In this document: piece by piece, positions 32,475 through 41,064 of the stretch | Position numbering within the stretch: the stretch's first letter is position 1 | How the letters are laid out: each line of letters starts with the position of its first letter | Origin: Spirochaetae bacterium HGW-Spirochaetae-4 | GTDB taxonomy: Bacteria > Spirochaetota > Spirochaetia > Sphaerochaetales > Sphaerochaetaceae | Direction: 5' to 3' | Assembly (NCBI GenBank): GCA_002839335.1 | Contig: PGXU01000006.1 | Location: 1 to 64,000, forward strand | Length of the DNA stretch: 64,000 nucleotides | Notes under the pieces: generated by a model | Told to the model about the DNA's origin: nothing | What the model saw: only the letters and a program-made list of their open reading frames with translations | Database searches by the model: none | Program-made: the position numbers and the translations under genes

Positions 32475-33797
32475 CTACATGTTCGTGAAGATCTGGAAGC
32501 CGCTATAGGATTCGGCGCTGTGTTCCGAAAGATCGAGTCCGGTCATCTCCTCGTGGGCGCTCACACGCAGTCCGGCGGTCTTCTTGATCACGAAGAACAA
32601 CACGCCCGTCGTAACGACAACCCAGGCGCACACGGCCAATGCTCCCAGTGCCTGGATACTCAACTGCTGGATACCGCCACCGTAGAAAAGTCCCCGTACA
32701 CTGTCGGTTGCACCGAACAGACCGACTGCGAGCGTTCCCCAGACACCACAGACTCCATGGACGCTTATGGCTCCCACCGGGTCGTCGATGTGCAAGGTCT
32801 TGTCGAGGAATTCAACCGAGAATACTACGAGAATACCTGCGACGAGTCCAATGATGATTGCTCCCATCGGCGTGACGACTGCTGTCGGGGCGGTTATACC
32901 CACCAACCCGGCGAGTGCTCCGTTGAGCGACATGCTCACATCGGGTTTTCCGAACTTGATCCAAGAAATTATCATGGCGGCGATCGCACCGGCGGAGGCG
33001 CCAAGGGTCGTGGTGACCGCGACATTCGCCATGGTGAGGTCGGTGCCACTGAGTGTGGAACCGGCATTGAAGCCGTACCAGCCGAACCAAAGGATGAAAA
33101 CACCGAGACTCGCCAACGGCAGATTGTGGCCGAGAATTGCCTTGGAAGCTACCTTCTTGCCGTTCGAAACATATTTTCCTATTCGGGGTCCGAGCGCAAG
33201 GGTTCCCATGAGAGCAGCCCAACCTCCGACGGAGTGCACGACCGTCGAACCGGCGAAATCATGGAATCCGAGGGTCGAGAGCCAACCGCCACCCCATATC
33301 CAGTGGCCCGATATGGGATAGATCAAACCGGAGATAACGACACTGTAAATCAGGTAGGCGGTGAATTTGGTACGTTCTGCCATGGCTCCGGAGACGATTG
33401 TCGCCGCCGTCGCAGCGAACACGACCTGGAACATCCAGTCCCTGAACATGGTCGAATCGGCTCCAAGTATGAAGAACTGGGAGGAACCGAACAGGCCTTT
33501 CACCGAAGTACCATACATGAGGGCCCAACCGATTGCCCAAAAAACCAGGGATCCGGCACAAAAGTCCATGAGATTCTTCATGATGATGTTACCGGCATTC
33601 TTGGCACGGGTCAGCCCTATCTCGACCATTGCGAATCCAGCCTGCATGAAAAACACCAACGCGGCGGCAACGAGCAGCCATATCATGTCGAGAGATTCCT
33701 GGTGCAGTGCGACTGCATCGGAAAGCTCATCCGCAAAAAGGGTCCCTGTCGTGCACAAAAGCATCACCAAGCCCATCACGAAAATCCGGTACTTCAT
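32475..33797 (-). CDS. amtB: Ammonium transporter
   Basis: A 440-aa protein: a signal-like first helix (IFVMGLVMLLCTTGTLFADEL), then eleven membrane helices. Conserved are DFAGSTVVHSVGGWAALMG with the first pore His, and ISVHGVCGVWGTLAVGLFG with the second. The segment GFNAGSTL and the C-terminal tail ending EESYSGF-like (SAESYSGFQ) are typical. It imports ammonium when it is scarce. Operon amtB-glnK is transcribed from a sigma-54 promoter 37 nt upstream, with two activator sites farther up. CTCCTA on the plus strand gives TAGGAG as ribosome site. Confidence 0.96.
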   Translation of the reverse strand: MKYRIFVMGLVMLLCTTGTLFADELSDAVALHQESLDMIWLLVAAALVFFMQAGFAMVEIGLTRAKNAGNIIMKNLMDFCAGSLVFWAIGWALMYGTSVKGLFGSSQFFILGADSTMFRDWMFQVVFAATAATIVSGAMAERTKFTAYLIYSVVISGLIYPISGHWIWGGGWLSTLGFHDFAGSTVVHSVGGWAALMGTLALGPRIGKYVSNGKKVASKAILGHNLPLASLGVFILWFGWYGFNAGSTLSGTDLTMANVAVTTTLGASAGAIAAMIISWIKFGKPDVSMSLNGALAGLVGITAPTAVVTPMGAIIIGLVAGILVVFSVEFLDKTLHIDDPVGAISVHGVCGVWGTLAVGLFGATDSVRGLFYGGGIQQLSIQALGALAVCAWVVVTTGVLFFVIKKTAGLRVSAHEEMTGLDLSEHSAESYSGFQIFTNM

Positions 33798-33833
33798 ATT
33801 CGACTCCTACATGAGTGTTTGGCGACTGTTGCA

Positions 33834-33849
33834 TGCATACAGTGTGCCA
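33834..33849 (-). promoter_or_regulatory. Sigma-54 promoter of amtB-glnK
   Basis: TGGCACA-CTGT-ATGCA on the minus strand. GG and GC have the required spacing; -24 is perfect and -12 has one change. It lies 37 nt before the amtB ATG. Confidence 0.8.
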
Positions 33850-33996
33850 AGTTGTCGTATACGATCAACGATTTATCGATGGGGAATTTTGCTATTGTAT
33901 GTGATATATGATTATAATCAGGTTCAAATTTGGTGGTGAAAACGGGTGTACTGGCAATTCCGTCCGTTCGAGGGGATCGTCAGGCAAGTGCAAGAA

Positions 33997-34012
33997 CCTA
34001 CAATAATGTAAC
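33997..34012. promoter_or_regulatory. Activator site 1 upstream of amtB
   Basis: CCTACA-ATAA-TGTAAC: a perfect left half-site and a right half-site with 5 of 6 matches to the CCTACA-N4-TGTAGG family. It lies about 150 bp upstream of the sigma-54 promoter. Confidence 0.7.
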
Positions 34013-34026
34013 TACCAATCTTATAT

Positions 34027-34042
34027 ATTACAAAATTGTAGG
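34027..34042. promoter_or_regulatory. Activator site 2 upstream of amtB
   Basis: ATTACA-AAAT-TGTAGG, centred 30 bp (three helix turns) from site 1, the same pairing distance as at the GSIII gene. It overlaps the stop codon of the activator gene. Confidence 0.7.
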
Positions 34043-35578
34043 TTTTTTACTCTTGTACCGTTTGGGGTCCAGGTTGTATTTCTCGACGCGCAAGCCCATG
34101 ATCCGTTCCGATATGCCCAGATTCTGAGCAGCTTTCGCCTGGTTGCCACGCGCATGTTTGAGGGCATCGGCGACCAGTTCCTTCTCGAGCGCATCCACAG
34201 CCTGCTGCAAGGTGGAGCTGAACTGCGTGTTTGAGGATTCGGCCGACTGCAGGCTCGGGGGCAAGTGGTACCCGTGGATCACATCGTCACGACTGAGGAT
34301 CACCGACCGTTCGATACAGTTCTCCAGTTCCCGCACGTTCCCCGGCCAATGGTACATCATAAGCAAATCTATGGCTGTGCTGGTAATACGTTTGATGTTG
34401 CAATGGTTTTTCCTGTTGTACTTCTCGATAAAATGGTCGCACAGGAGCAGGATATCCGATTTGCGTTCACGCAACGGCGGGATATGCAGGGGAAATACGT
34501 TCAAACGGTAGTAGAGATCCTCCCGGAAGGTCCCCTTGAGAATCTCGTCCTCGAGGTTCCTGTTGGTGGCGGCGATGATCCGCACGTTGATCTTGATGGT
34601 CTTGGTTCCGCCAACCCGCTCGAACTCCTGCTCTTGGACAGCCCGCAGCAACTTGACTTGCATCTGGGGCGAGAGTTCGCCGATTTCATCGAGGAAAAGC
34701 GTACCCTGGTCCGCAAGCTCGAACCTGCCCTTCCTGAGCATGTGTGCTCCCGTGAAGGCTCCCTTCTCATGTCCGAACAATTCGCTCTCGATGATATTCT
34801 CGGGAAGAGCCGCACAGTTGACCTTCACAAAGGGCATCCGTGAGCGCATGCTGTTATCGTGTATCTCCTGTGCCACCAACTCCTTACCGGTACCACTCTC
34901 TCCTCGTATCATGACAGTCGCATCGCTCTTGCTCACTTGAGCGATAAGATCGAACAACTGCTGCATGACCTGCGACCGGCCGATGATGCGCTCGGGAGTG
35001 TGGCGCTCCTCCAGCTCTTCCTTGAGCCGCAGGTTCTCCGCAACGAGTCGCTCCTTCTCCTCACGCAATTCCTGCCGAATCTTGACCGCCCGGGCAACCA
35101 TAGAGGCAATGACCGAAAGGAGTTGGAAATAGACGTCCAAGTCGATATCGGGTATGTCGATGAACGAGACGTTGAGGGTCCCGAGCGTCTCGTTGTCGCT
35201 CCGGATCGGTACGCATATGAATGATATCCGCTTGTTTTTCTTGATAAGTTCCGTCTCGGCTCCAGTCTTGTTGATATAGCGACGATCCTTGGAGACATCG
35301 GGAATAATGACATGTACCCCCGATTGGACCACACTGCCGGTTATCCCCTCCCCCATACGGTAGCGGCCCCGCTTCTTCTGGGCTTCGGTCAACCCGTAGG
35401 CAGATTCGATCATGATCATCCTGGTGTCCCGGTTCATGAGCGTTATCGCGCCACGGACAATCGGGGTATGTTCGGTCAACGAGCTGAGGATAGGATGCAG
35501 AATTTCCTTCAGGTCCTTCGTCTCATCGAGAATCTTGCTGATTTCATAGAGGACTTGGAGTTCATTGGCATGCTTCAT
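34028..35578 (-). CDS. NifA/NtrC-like sigma-54 activator (GAF, AAA+, Fis HTH)
   Basis: A 516-aa enhancer-binding protein. GAF sensor at 20-165; coiled linker 165-195; AAA+ domain 200-435 with Walker A GESGTGKE (226-233) and the sigma-54 contact loop GAFTGA (273-278) intact; Fis-type HTH at 475-516 ([26 protein letters not shown]). It has no receiver domain, so it is NifA-like and should respond to a ligand or a protein such as PII through GAF. AGGA precedes ATG 35578 and lies inside the palindrome TCCTACA-AAAA-TGTAGGA. It stands directly upstream of amtB-glnK-glnN, its evident targets. Confidence 0.92.
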   Translation of the reverse strand: MKHANELQVLYEISKILDETKDLKEILHPILSSLTEHTPIVRGAITLMNRDTRMIMIESAYGLTEAQKKRGRYRMGEGITGSVVQSGVHVIIPDVSKDRRYINKTGAETELIKKNKRISFICVPIRSDNETLGTLNVSFIDIPDIDLDVYFQLLSVIASMVARAVKIRQELREEKERLVAENLRLKEELEERHTPERIIGRSQVMQQLFDLIAQVSKSDATVMIRGESGTGKELVAQEIHDNSMRSRMPFVKVNCAALPENIIESELFGHEKGAFTGAHMLRKGRFELADQGTLFLDEIGELSPQMQVKLLRAVQEQEFERVGGTKTIKINVRIIAATNRNLEDEILKGTFREDLYYRLNVFPLHIPPLRERKSDILLLCDHFIEKYNRKNHCNIKRITSTAIDLLMMYHWPGNVRELENCIERSVILSRDDVIHGYHLPPSLQSAESSNTQFSSTLQQAVDALEKELVADALKHARGNQAKAAQNLGISERIMGLRVEKYNLDPKRYKSKKPTIL

Positions 35579-35585
35579 CAGTCAA

Positions 35586-35619
35586 TCCTACAAAAATGTA
35601 GGAAACATATCAAGTGCCA
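35586..35619 (-). promoter_or_regulatory. Autoregulatory region of the sigma-54 activator gene
   Basis: A perfect palindrome TCCTACA-AAAA-TGTAGGA at 35586-35603 covers the gene's own ribosome site. Next to it at 35604-35619 is TGGCACTTGATATGTT (minus), a possible sigma-54 promoter with perfect -24 and weak -12 (GT for GC). Binding here should repress the gene. Confidence 0.6.
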
Positions 35620-35635
35620 AATCCATGGTCCCCGA

Positions 35636-36868
35636 TCATGCCAATTGCGCTTCCAAAGCCCTCAGGAAGAGTCCGACATCGCTTACGATCCCGATAGCCT
35701 GGGAACTACCCCGATCCGCTAGTTTCGTCACCACGGCGGGGTTGATGTCGACACAGATCGTCTTGACCCAAGCGGGGCTCATGTTGCCGGTCCCTATGGA
35801 ATGCAACATGGTCGAAAGCATGATGATCAGATCGGCCCCTTCGATTATGTGCGCGTATTGGCGTTGCGCCTCCAACATGTCGTTGACCGTCTCGGGAAGC
35901 GGCCCGTCATCCCGGATCGAGCCAGCAAGGCAGTAGGGGATTCCCGATTTGACTATCTCGTACATCAGACCTTCCCCAAGTACGCCCATACCGATTGCGG
36001 CCTGGATGGAACCACAACCGTAGATCCGGTTGATGGAACGCATATGGTGACTATGTCCATGTTCCGAAACTCTTCCGGTAGTCAGGCTGACGCCGAGAGA
36101 TGTACCGAAAAACCGGTACTCCAAATCATGCACGGCCACGGCGTTGCCACCGAGGAATCCCTGTATGTATCCGCTACGGACAAGACTTGCCAAGGCATCG
36201 ACACCCCCGGTATGAACGACCACCGGACCACACACCACCACTATCTTCCCACCCCGTTTCCGAATGTTTCGCATCAACGCTGCGGTCTTCTTCACGGCCG
36301 TATCGACACTGCGTTCCGAGGAGACTTCGCCGGTCATGAATCCAAAGCCGCCTGTGCGCAGCTCCGATTCCGACCGCTCCACCTCGACGGGAAACACCCT
36401 GACCGAATCGCTGGTACAGACGACATGATCGCCTGTCTTGAGATCGCGTATTTTCCTACAGACGAGCCGTCCGGTCTTTGGTTCACGGACAATCGCCGCA
36501 TCCATCCGTTGGTCATCCACCGGCATCCATTTTCCATCGACGTAGACTTCGGTCCGCTGGTTCGTACTGGAATAAAAGGTTTCCGGTGCGTGGCTGTCTT
36601 TGTCCACCATCCCGAAGAGTGCCGAAGGTACGGCCTTCTCAAACACACCGAACGGGGTGAGCTTGCGCGAAAGTACTTCCAGGAGTGCTTCATCGGCACC
36701 CTTCAACTCTATTTCCACGAGGGAAATCTCGTCGGGTGTCTTTCCTACCTTGAACGAGGTGATGCGGTAATCCCCTCCATCACCCAATATGGTGTTGAGT
36801 ATCTTGGAGAGGATTCCCGAGTCGATCAAATGGCCTTCAGCTTGTATCATGCGGGTTTTCATGGCCAT
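35636..36868 (-). CDS. TIGR00300 / LOR-SDH-type protein, probable ornithine cyclodeaminase (archaeal/AgrE type)
   Basis: A 410-aa protein matching the TIGR00300 family, related to the C-terminal part of the cyanobacterial arginine dihydrolase AgrE/ArgZ and to archaeal-type ornithine cyclodeaminase. N-terminal LOR/SDH domain: EGHLIDSGILSKILNTILGDGGDYRI. Middle: GKIVVVCGPVVVHTGG and FLGGNAVAVHDLEYRFFGTSLG. End: GADLIIMLSTMLHSIGTGNMSPAWVKTICVDINPAVVTKLADRGS. Such enzymes use NAD to turn ornithine into proline and ammonia. It is next to the nitrogen regulator and close to arcA, which suits a role in amino-acid nitrogen release. The activity is inferred from the family. Confidence 0.8.
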   Translation of the reverse strand: MAMKTRMIQAEGHLIDSGILSKILNTILGDGGDYRITSFKVGKTPDEISLVEIELKGADEALLEVLSRKLTPFGVFEKAVPSALFGMVDKDSHAPETFYSSTNQRTEVYVDGKWMPVDDQRMDAAIVREPKTGRLVCRKIRDLKTGDHVVCTSDSVRVFPVEVERSESELRTGGFGFMTGEVSSERSVDTAVKKTAALMRNIRKRGGKIVVVCGPVVVHTGGVDALASLVRSGYIQGFLGGNAVAVHDLEYRFFGTSLGVSLTTGRVSEHGHSHHMRSINRIYGCGSIQAAIGMGVLGEGLMYEIVKSGIPYCLAGSIRDDGPLPETVNDMLEAQRQYAHIIEGADLIIMLSTMLHSIGTGNMSPAWVKTICVDINPAVVTKLADRGSSQAIGIVSDVGLFLRALEAQLA

Positions 36869-36909
36869 ATTCTACCGCATCCGAAGGGGCAATGCCACAA
36901 GGATTTCCG

Positions 36910-38922
36910 TTAACGGCGTATCTTCAGTAGCCGGGCGTTCATGGCGACTATCACAGTCGATAGCGACATGAGGATAGCTCCGACTTCGGGGGTCAATACG
37001 ATCCCCACGTTGTATAGGACACCAGCCGCAAGCGGTATCGCCAACACATTGTATCCGGTTGCCCACAAGAGGTTCTGGATCATCTTGCGGTAGGTGGCTT
37101 TCCCGAAGAGGATCACCGTGACCACATCCATCGGATTGGAATTCACCAGGACGATATCGGCCGTCGAAGCGGCGACATCGGTACCGGATCCTATCGCGAT
37201 ACCGACCTGGGCCTGGGCAAGGGCCGGGGAATCGTTTACTCCGTCACCGACCATGGCAACGAAGGCGCCCTTTCCCTGCAATTCCTCGATCTTCTGCTGC
37301 TTCTCATCGGGAAGTACCTCGGCGAAGTAACCGTCCAGACCCAGTTTGCGGGAAACAGACCGTGCGGTCGCCTCATTGTCCCCGGTGAGCATCCAACAGG
37401 TGATTCCCATGGATTGTAGGGTGGAGACCGCTTGGCGCGATTCCTCGCGGATCGTATCGGACAATACAACCGAACCCGCCAATTGCCTGTCGACCAGAAC
37501 AAACACCCGGGTAAGTTCCTCCTCGTCCTCAGCGGAGGGAACTTCCATTCCCAGTTCCCTGAGGTACCCGGGACTCGTTATGAGTACTTGTGCTCCATCG
37601 ACTTTCCCAGAAAAACCTTTCCCTTTGATAGCTTGCGCTTCCTGGACCGCTACCAGTTGCAGGTCTTCCTTCTTGGCATATGCAACGATGCTCTTGCCGA
37701 TCGGATGCTCGGAGTGGTTTTCGAGCGAAGCTGCCAATTTCAGGATATCCTGTTCGCCATACACATCCATGTACGATTCGATATCGGTCACGGAAAACGA
37801 TCCTTCGGTGAGCGTGCCGGTCTTGTCGAAAACCACCGTATCGATCTTCCGTGCCTGTTCGAATGCTGTCCGATTCCTGATAAGCAGCCCGTTTTGAGCC
37901 GACTTGGATGTCGATACGGCAACCACCAGGGGAATGGCGAGACCCAAGGCATGGGGACACGTGATGATCATTACCGTTGCCATCCGGGTAATGGAGAACT
38001 GCACGCCGAATCCTGCCAACATCCATGCACCGAATGTAATGAGCCCGACCGAGATGGCAATGAGTGTCAGGTATCTGGCCGCCTTGTCCGAAAGCCTCTG
38101 TGTCCGGGACTTTACCATTTGCGCTTGGCGGACCATGGAGATGATCTTGGACAGGTACGCATCCTCACCTATCCCATCGACGCGGAGTGTGAGAGACCCA
38201 TCGCCATTGATCGAGCCACCGATCAGCTTGTCCCCGACGCCTCGCCTCACCGGCCTGGATTCTCCAGTGAGCATCGATTCGTCGATATGGCTCTCCCCTT
38301 CCTCGATATTCCCGTCGGCGGGTATCTTTTCCCCTGGTTTCACCAGGAGCAGATCACCATTGGTCAGCTGATCCAACGAAACATCGACAATGGAGTCGCC
38401 CTCTTTCCTATGGGCCTCCGACGGCATGAGTCGGGCAAGTTTCTCAAGTGCCGCAGAAGCTCCGACTACCGAAGCCATTTCTATCCAATGGCCGGCAAGC
38501 ATGATTGCGATCAGTGTCGCCAATTCCCAATAGAAGGGCATACCCGGAAGTCCGAAAGTCACCGCTGTGCTGTACAGGTATGCGATTCCGATGGCCATGC
38601 CGATGAGTGTCATCATACCGGGATTCTTTGATTTGAGCTCATCGACCATACCGGTCAAGAATGGCCACCCGCCATAGAAGAAGATTGCGGACGCGACCAG
38701 GAAAACGACGTATCCGTCGCCTGGGAAGCCCCAGGTAAAACCAAGCAGGTCCTGCACAAGGGGTGCAAGGACGAGTACCGGTACCGATAGCACCAGTGTC
38801 ACATAGAACCGTTTCTTGAAATCGCGGATCATCATGCGATGATGGTCGGTATGGTCATGCGATTCATGAGACTCATGTGATTCGTTCGATTTGTGCGAAT
38901 CGTGATTATGCATGTCAGTCAT
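36910..38922 (-). CDS. copB: CopB-type copper-translocating P1B ATPase
   Basis: A 670-aa P-type ATPase. The N terminus is a His-rich tail (HNHDSHKSNESHESHESHDHTDHH) instead of a Cys-based domain. The metal motif is CPH (ITCPHALGLAIP), typical of CopB (Cu(I)/Cu(II)) rather than CopA (CPC). DKTGTLT holds the phosphorylated Asp; TGES, HPIGKSI and GDGVNDSPAL are present. It exports copper. The start is ATG 38922 with AAAGGAGG. It overlaps the LDCC small gene by 8 bp and lies third in the csoR operon. Confidence 0.93.
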   Translation of the reverse strand: MTDMHNHDSHKSNESHESHESHDHTDHHRMMIRDFKKRFYVTLVLSVPVLVLAPLVQDLLGFTWGFPGDGYVVFLVASAIFFYGGWPFLTGMVDELKSKNPGMMTLIGMAIGIAYLYSTAVTFGLPGMPFYWELATLIAIMLAGHWIEMASVVGASAALEKLARLMPSEAHRKEGDSIVDVSLDQLTNGDLLLVKPGEKIPADGNIEEGESHIDESMLTGESRPVRRGVGDKLIGGSINGDGSLTLRVDGIGEDAYLSKIISMVRQAQMVKSRTQRLSDKAARYLTLIAISVGLITFGAWMLAGFGVQFSITRMATVMIITCPHALGLAIPLVVAVSTSKSAQNGLLIRNRTAFEQARKIDTVVFDKTGTLTEGSFSVTDIESYMDVYGEQDILKLAASLENHSEHPIGKSIVAYAKKEDLQLVAVQEAQAIKGKGFSGKVDGAQVLITSPGYLRELGMEVPSAEDEEELTRVFVLVDRQLAGSVVLSDTIREESRQAVSTLQSMGITCWMLTGDNEATARSVSRKLGLDGYFAEVLPDEKQQKIEELQGKGAFVAMVGDGVNDSPALAQAQVGIAIGSGTDVAASTADIVLVNSNPMDVVTVILFGKATYRKMIQNLLWATGYNVLAIPLAAGVLYNVGIVLTPEVGAILMSLSTVIVAMNARLLKIRR

Positions 38923-39088
38923 GGGGATCCTCCTTTCTGACGGTTGCCGCTGCATGGACTTTCGGTTGATCCTTTCTGTTGAGGCTGCAGCAGTCGAGTT
39001 TCTGGTCGCCGAAGTTCTGGGTATTCGCCTCACCCAACTTCTTGAGATAATTATTCCAACGTTGTTTCATGCTCTTAAGTATATGCAT
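38915..39088 (-). CDS. LDCC-motif small putative metal-binding protein
   Basis: A 57-aa protein: MHILKSMKQRWNNYLKKLG near the start, basic and amphipathic, then FGDQKLDCCSLN, the LDCC motif of a small family annotated as putative metal-binding proteins. The vicinal Cys pair could bind Cu(I). AGGAGG lies just upstream of ATG 39088. It fills the gap between csoR and copB and its TGA overlaps the copB start, so all three are one operon. A chaperone or buffer that hands copper to CopB is a natural guess; nothing in the sequence proves it. Confidence 0.75.
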   Translation of the reverse strand: MHILKSMKQRWNNYLKKLGEANTQNFGDQKLDCCSLNRKDQPKVHAAATVRKEDPHD

Positions 39089-39102
39089 GCCTTTCCTCCT
39101 GG

Positions 39103-39378
39103 TTACTTGCGAAATCGCGAGATCACTTCCATGACCTCTTCAATCTTCACCTGTTTTTCCTGCGGGTCGTCCTGTTGCATCGCATGGGCGACACACGAAT
39201 GGAGGTGATGCTCCATGACAATCTCCTCGACGCTTTTCAATGCAGAGACCACTGCCGAGGTCTGGGTGAGAATATCGATGCAGTACCGGTCCATTTCCAC
39301 CATCTTCCGAAGACCCTTGACCTGTCCTTCAATGCGGGCAAGCCGCGAGTCCACTATCTTTCGAGTTTTGCTGTCCAT
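39103..39378 (-). CDS. csoR: CsoR/RcnR-family metal-sensing repressor
   Basis: A 91-aa all-helical repressor: RLARIEGQVKGLRKMVEMDRYCIDILTQTSAVVSALKSVEEIVMEHHLHSCVAHAM. The copper ligands of CsoR (Cys-x-His-x3-Cys) correspond to Cys of DRYC, His of EHHLH and Cys of HSC. Start ATG 39378 lacks a ribosome site and sits 6 nt from a -10 box, so it is predicted leaderless. It represses its own operon (csoR, LDCC gene, copB) until Cu(I) binds. Confidence 0.92.
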   Translation of the reverse strand: MDSKTRKIVDSRLARIEGQVKGLRKMVEMDRYCIDILTQTSAVVSALKSVEEIVMEHHLHSCVAHAMQQDDPQEKQVKIEEVMEVISRFRK

Positions 39379-39384
39379 ATATAG

Positions 39385-39413
39385 AATATACCCCACTGGG
39401 GTATATTTGACAA
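39385..39413 (-). promoter_or_regulatory. CsoR promoter and operator
   Basis: Minus strand: -35 TTGTCA (39413-39408), 17-bp spacer, -10 TATATT (39390-39385). A perfect inverted repeat, ATATACCCC-ACT-GGGGTATAT (39386-39406), fills the spacer and -10. It has the G/C-tract form of CsoR operators. The ATG follows after 6 nt. Confidence 0.85.
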
Positions 39414-39502
39414 GGGCGACTTCACCGGAAGTATCAAAAGACACGAAAGCTTGCGTTATCGGCAGAACCACGCGATACTGTGTAGTGAAGAATCAAATTC
39501 AA

Positions 39503-39514
39503 TCCAATATTGGA
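39503..39514. promoter_or_regulatory. Palindrome upstream of katA
   Basis: TCCAATATTGGA, a perfect 12-bp palindrome 27 bp before the catalase ATG and close to the expected promoter. It does not match a PerR box; the regulator is unknown. Confidence 0.4.
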
Positions 39515-39540
39515 ATTGTTTTATCCAACAGGAGGAGACC

Positions 39541-41064
39541 ATGGCTGAAAAAAAGAAATCCGATAGGGACGGACGGGATTCGACACCGAAGAATCCGTTG
39601 AGTTCAATCAGTGGCCGACCGATCGCGAACAACGAGAATATCCAGACAGCGGGTCGCCGTGGAGGTGCCATGCTGCAAGACACCTGGTACCTGGAGAAGA
39701 TGAGCCATTTCGATAGGGAGGTTATTCCCGAACGGCGAATGCATGCGAAAGGCTCGGGGGCTTTCGGTACTTTTACGGTCACCAAGGATATCACCCGATG
39801 GACCAAAGCCTCTATATTCTCTGAAGTCGGCAAACAGACTCCCATGTTCATCCGCTTCTCGACCGTCGCGGGGGAACGGGGCGCCGCCGATGCCGAGCGG
39901 GATATCCGTGGCTTCGCCATGAAGTTCTACACCGATGAGGGCAACTGGGATCTGGTCGGAAACAATACACCGGTATTCTTTTTCCGTGACCCGATGCTGT
40001 TCCCCGACCTGAACCATGCGATTAAGCGCGACCCACGCACCAACATGCGTTCGGCGCAGAACAATTGGGACTTCTGGTCAATGCTTCCCGAAGCGCTCCA
40101 CCAGGTGACCATAACCATGGGCGATCGGGGCATCCCCAAAAGTTTCCGCCATATGAACGGGTACGGATCCCATACCTATTCGTTCATCAATGCCGAGAAC
40201 AAACGCGTGTGGGTGAAGTTCACCTGCAAGACAGAACAGGGAATCGAATTCCTCACCGATGCCGAGGCGGCTCAACTGGTCGCCCAGGATCGTGAATCCA
40301 ACCAAAGGGACCTGTACGAATCGATCGAGAGGGGTGAGCATCCTCGGTGGCGAATGTACGTCCAGATTATGACCGAACAGCAGGCGGACAAGCATCCGGA
40401 CAATCCGTTCGATTTGACGAAGGTTTGGATCCACTCCGATTATCCATTGCACGAAGTGGGATACTTCGAGTTGAACAAAAATCCGGACAACTACTTCATG
40501 GATGTCGAGCAAGCCGCATTCAATCCTGCGAACAGTGTTCCTGGAATCGGCTTCTCCCCAGACCGCATGCTGCAAGGTCGTCTATTCGCCTATGGTGATG
40601 CACAACGCTACCGTCTTGGGGTCAACCACTATCAGATTCCGGTAAACCGGAGCAAGGTCGAGACAAACCACTATCATCGTGACGGTGCGATGCGTGTCGA
40701 CGGCAACTTCGGAGGGACTGTCCATTACAACCCCAATTCCTATGGCATGTGGAAAGACCAGAATTCGATGCAGGAACCTCCTCTCGACGGTAAAGGCCCC
40801 GCCGACCACTACGACTTCAGGGAAGATGACGACCACTACTACGAGCAAGTCGGGAACCTCTTCAACCTCATGAAGAAGGATGAGCAGCAGCGGTTGTTCG
40901 AAAATACCGCCCGAAACATGCAAGGAACAACCCTGGTGGTCCAAAAACGCCATATCCGCCACTGCTATCTGGCAGACCCGGCATATGGTGCGGGTGTCGC
41001 CAAGGCGCTGGGAATCGAAATCAAGGAAGTGGATATGGCCGATACGTACGGGGCCAGGGGCTGA
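39541..41064 (+). CDS. katA: Monofunctional haem catalase
   Basis: A 507-aa catalase of the small-subunit class. Conserved: ETWY-like [32 protein letters not shown] with the active His, [45 protein letters not shown] with the distal Asn, and [17 protein letters not shown] with the haem-ligating Tyr. It breaks down hydrogen peroxide. AGGAGGAG precedes ATG 39541. It is divergent from csoR, a pairing that fits copper-linked oxidative stress. Catalase is not universal among anaerobes, so oxygen exposure is implied. Confidence 0.97.
   Translation: MAEKKKSDRDGRDSTPKNPLSSISGRPIANNENIQTAGRRGGAMLQDTWYLEKMSHFDREVIPERRMHAKGSGAFGTFTVTKDITRWTKASIFSEVGKQTPMFIRFSTVAGERGAADAERDIRGFAMKFYTDEGNWDLVGNNTPVFFFRDPMLFPDLNHAIKRDPRTNMRSAQNNWDFWSMLPEALHQVTITMGDRGIPKSFRHMNGYGSHTYSFINAENKRVWVKFTCKTEQGIEFLTDAEAAQLVAQDRESNQRDLYESIERGEHPRWRMYVQIMTEQQADKHPDNPFDLTKVWIHSDYPLHEVGYFELNKNPDNYFMDVEQAAFNPANSVPGIGFSPDRMLQGRLFAYGDAQRYRLGVNHYQIPVNRSKVETNHYHRDGAMRVDGNFGGTVHYNPNSYGMWKDQNSMQEPPLDGKGPADHYDFREDDDHYYEQVGNLFNLMKKDEQQRLFENTARNMQGTTLVVQKRHIRHCYLADPAYGAGVAKALGIEIKEVDMADTYGARG

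Noticed and set aside
39503-39514. A PerR box before catalase
   Set aside because: TCCAATATTGGA lacks the TTATAAT-N-ATTATAA pattern; I record it only as an unassigned palindrome.
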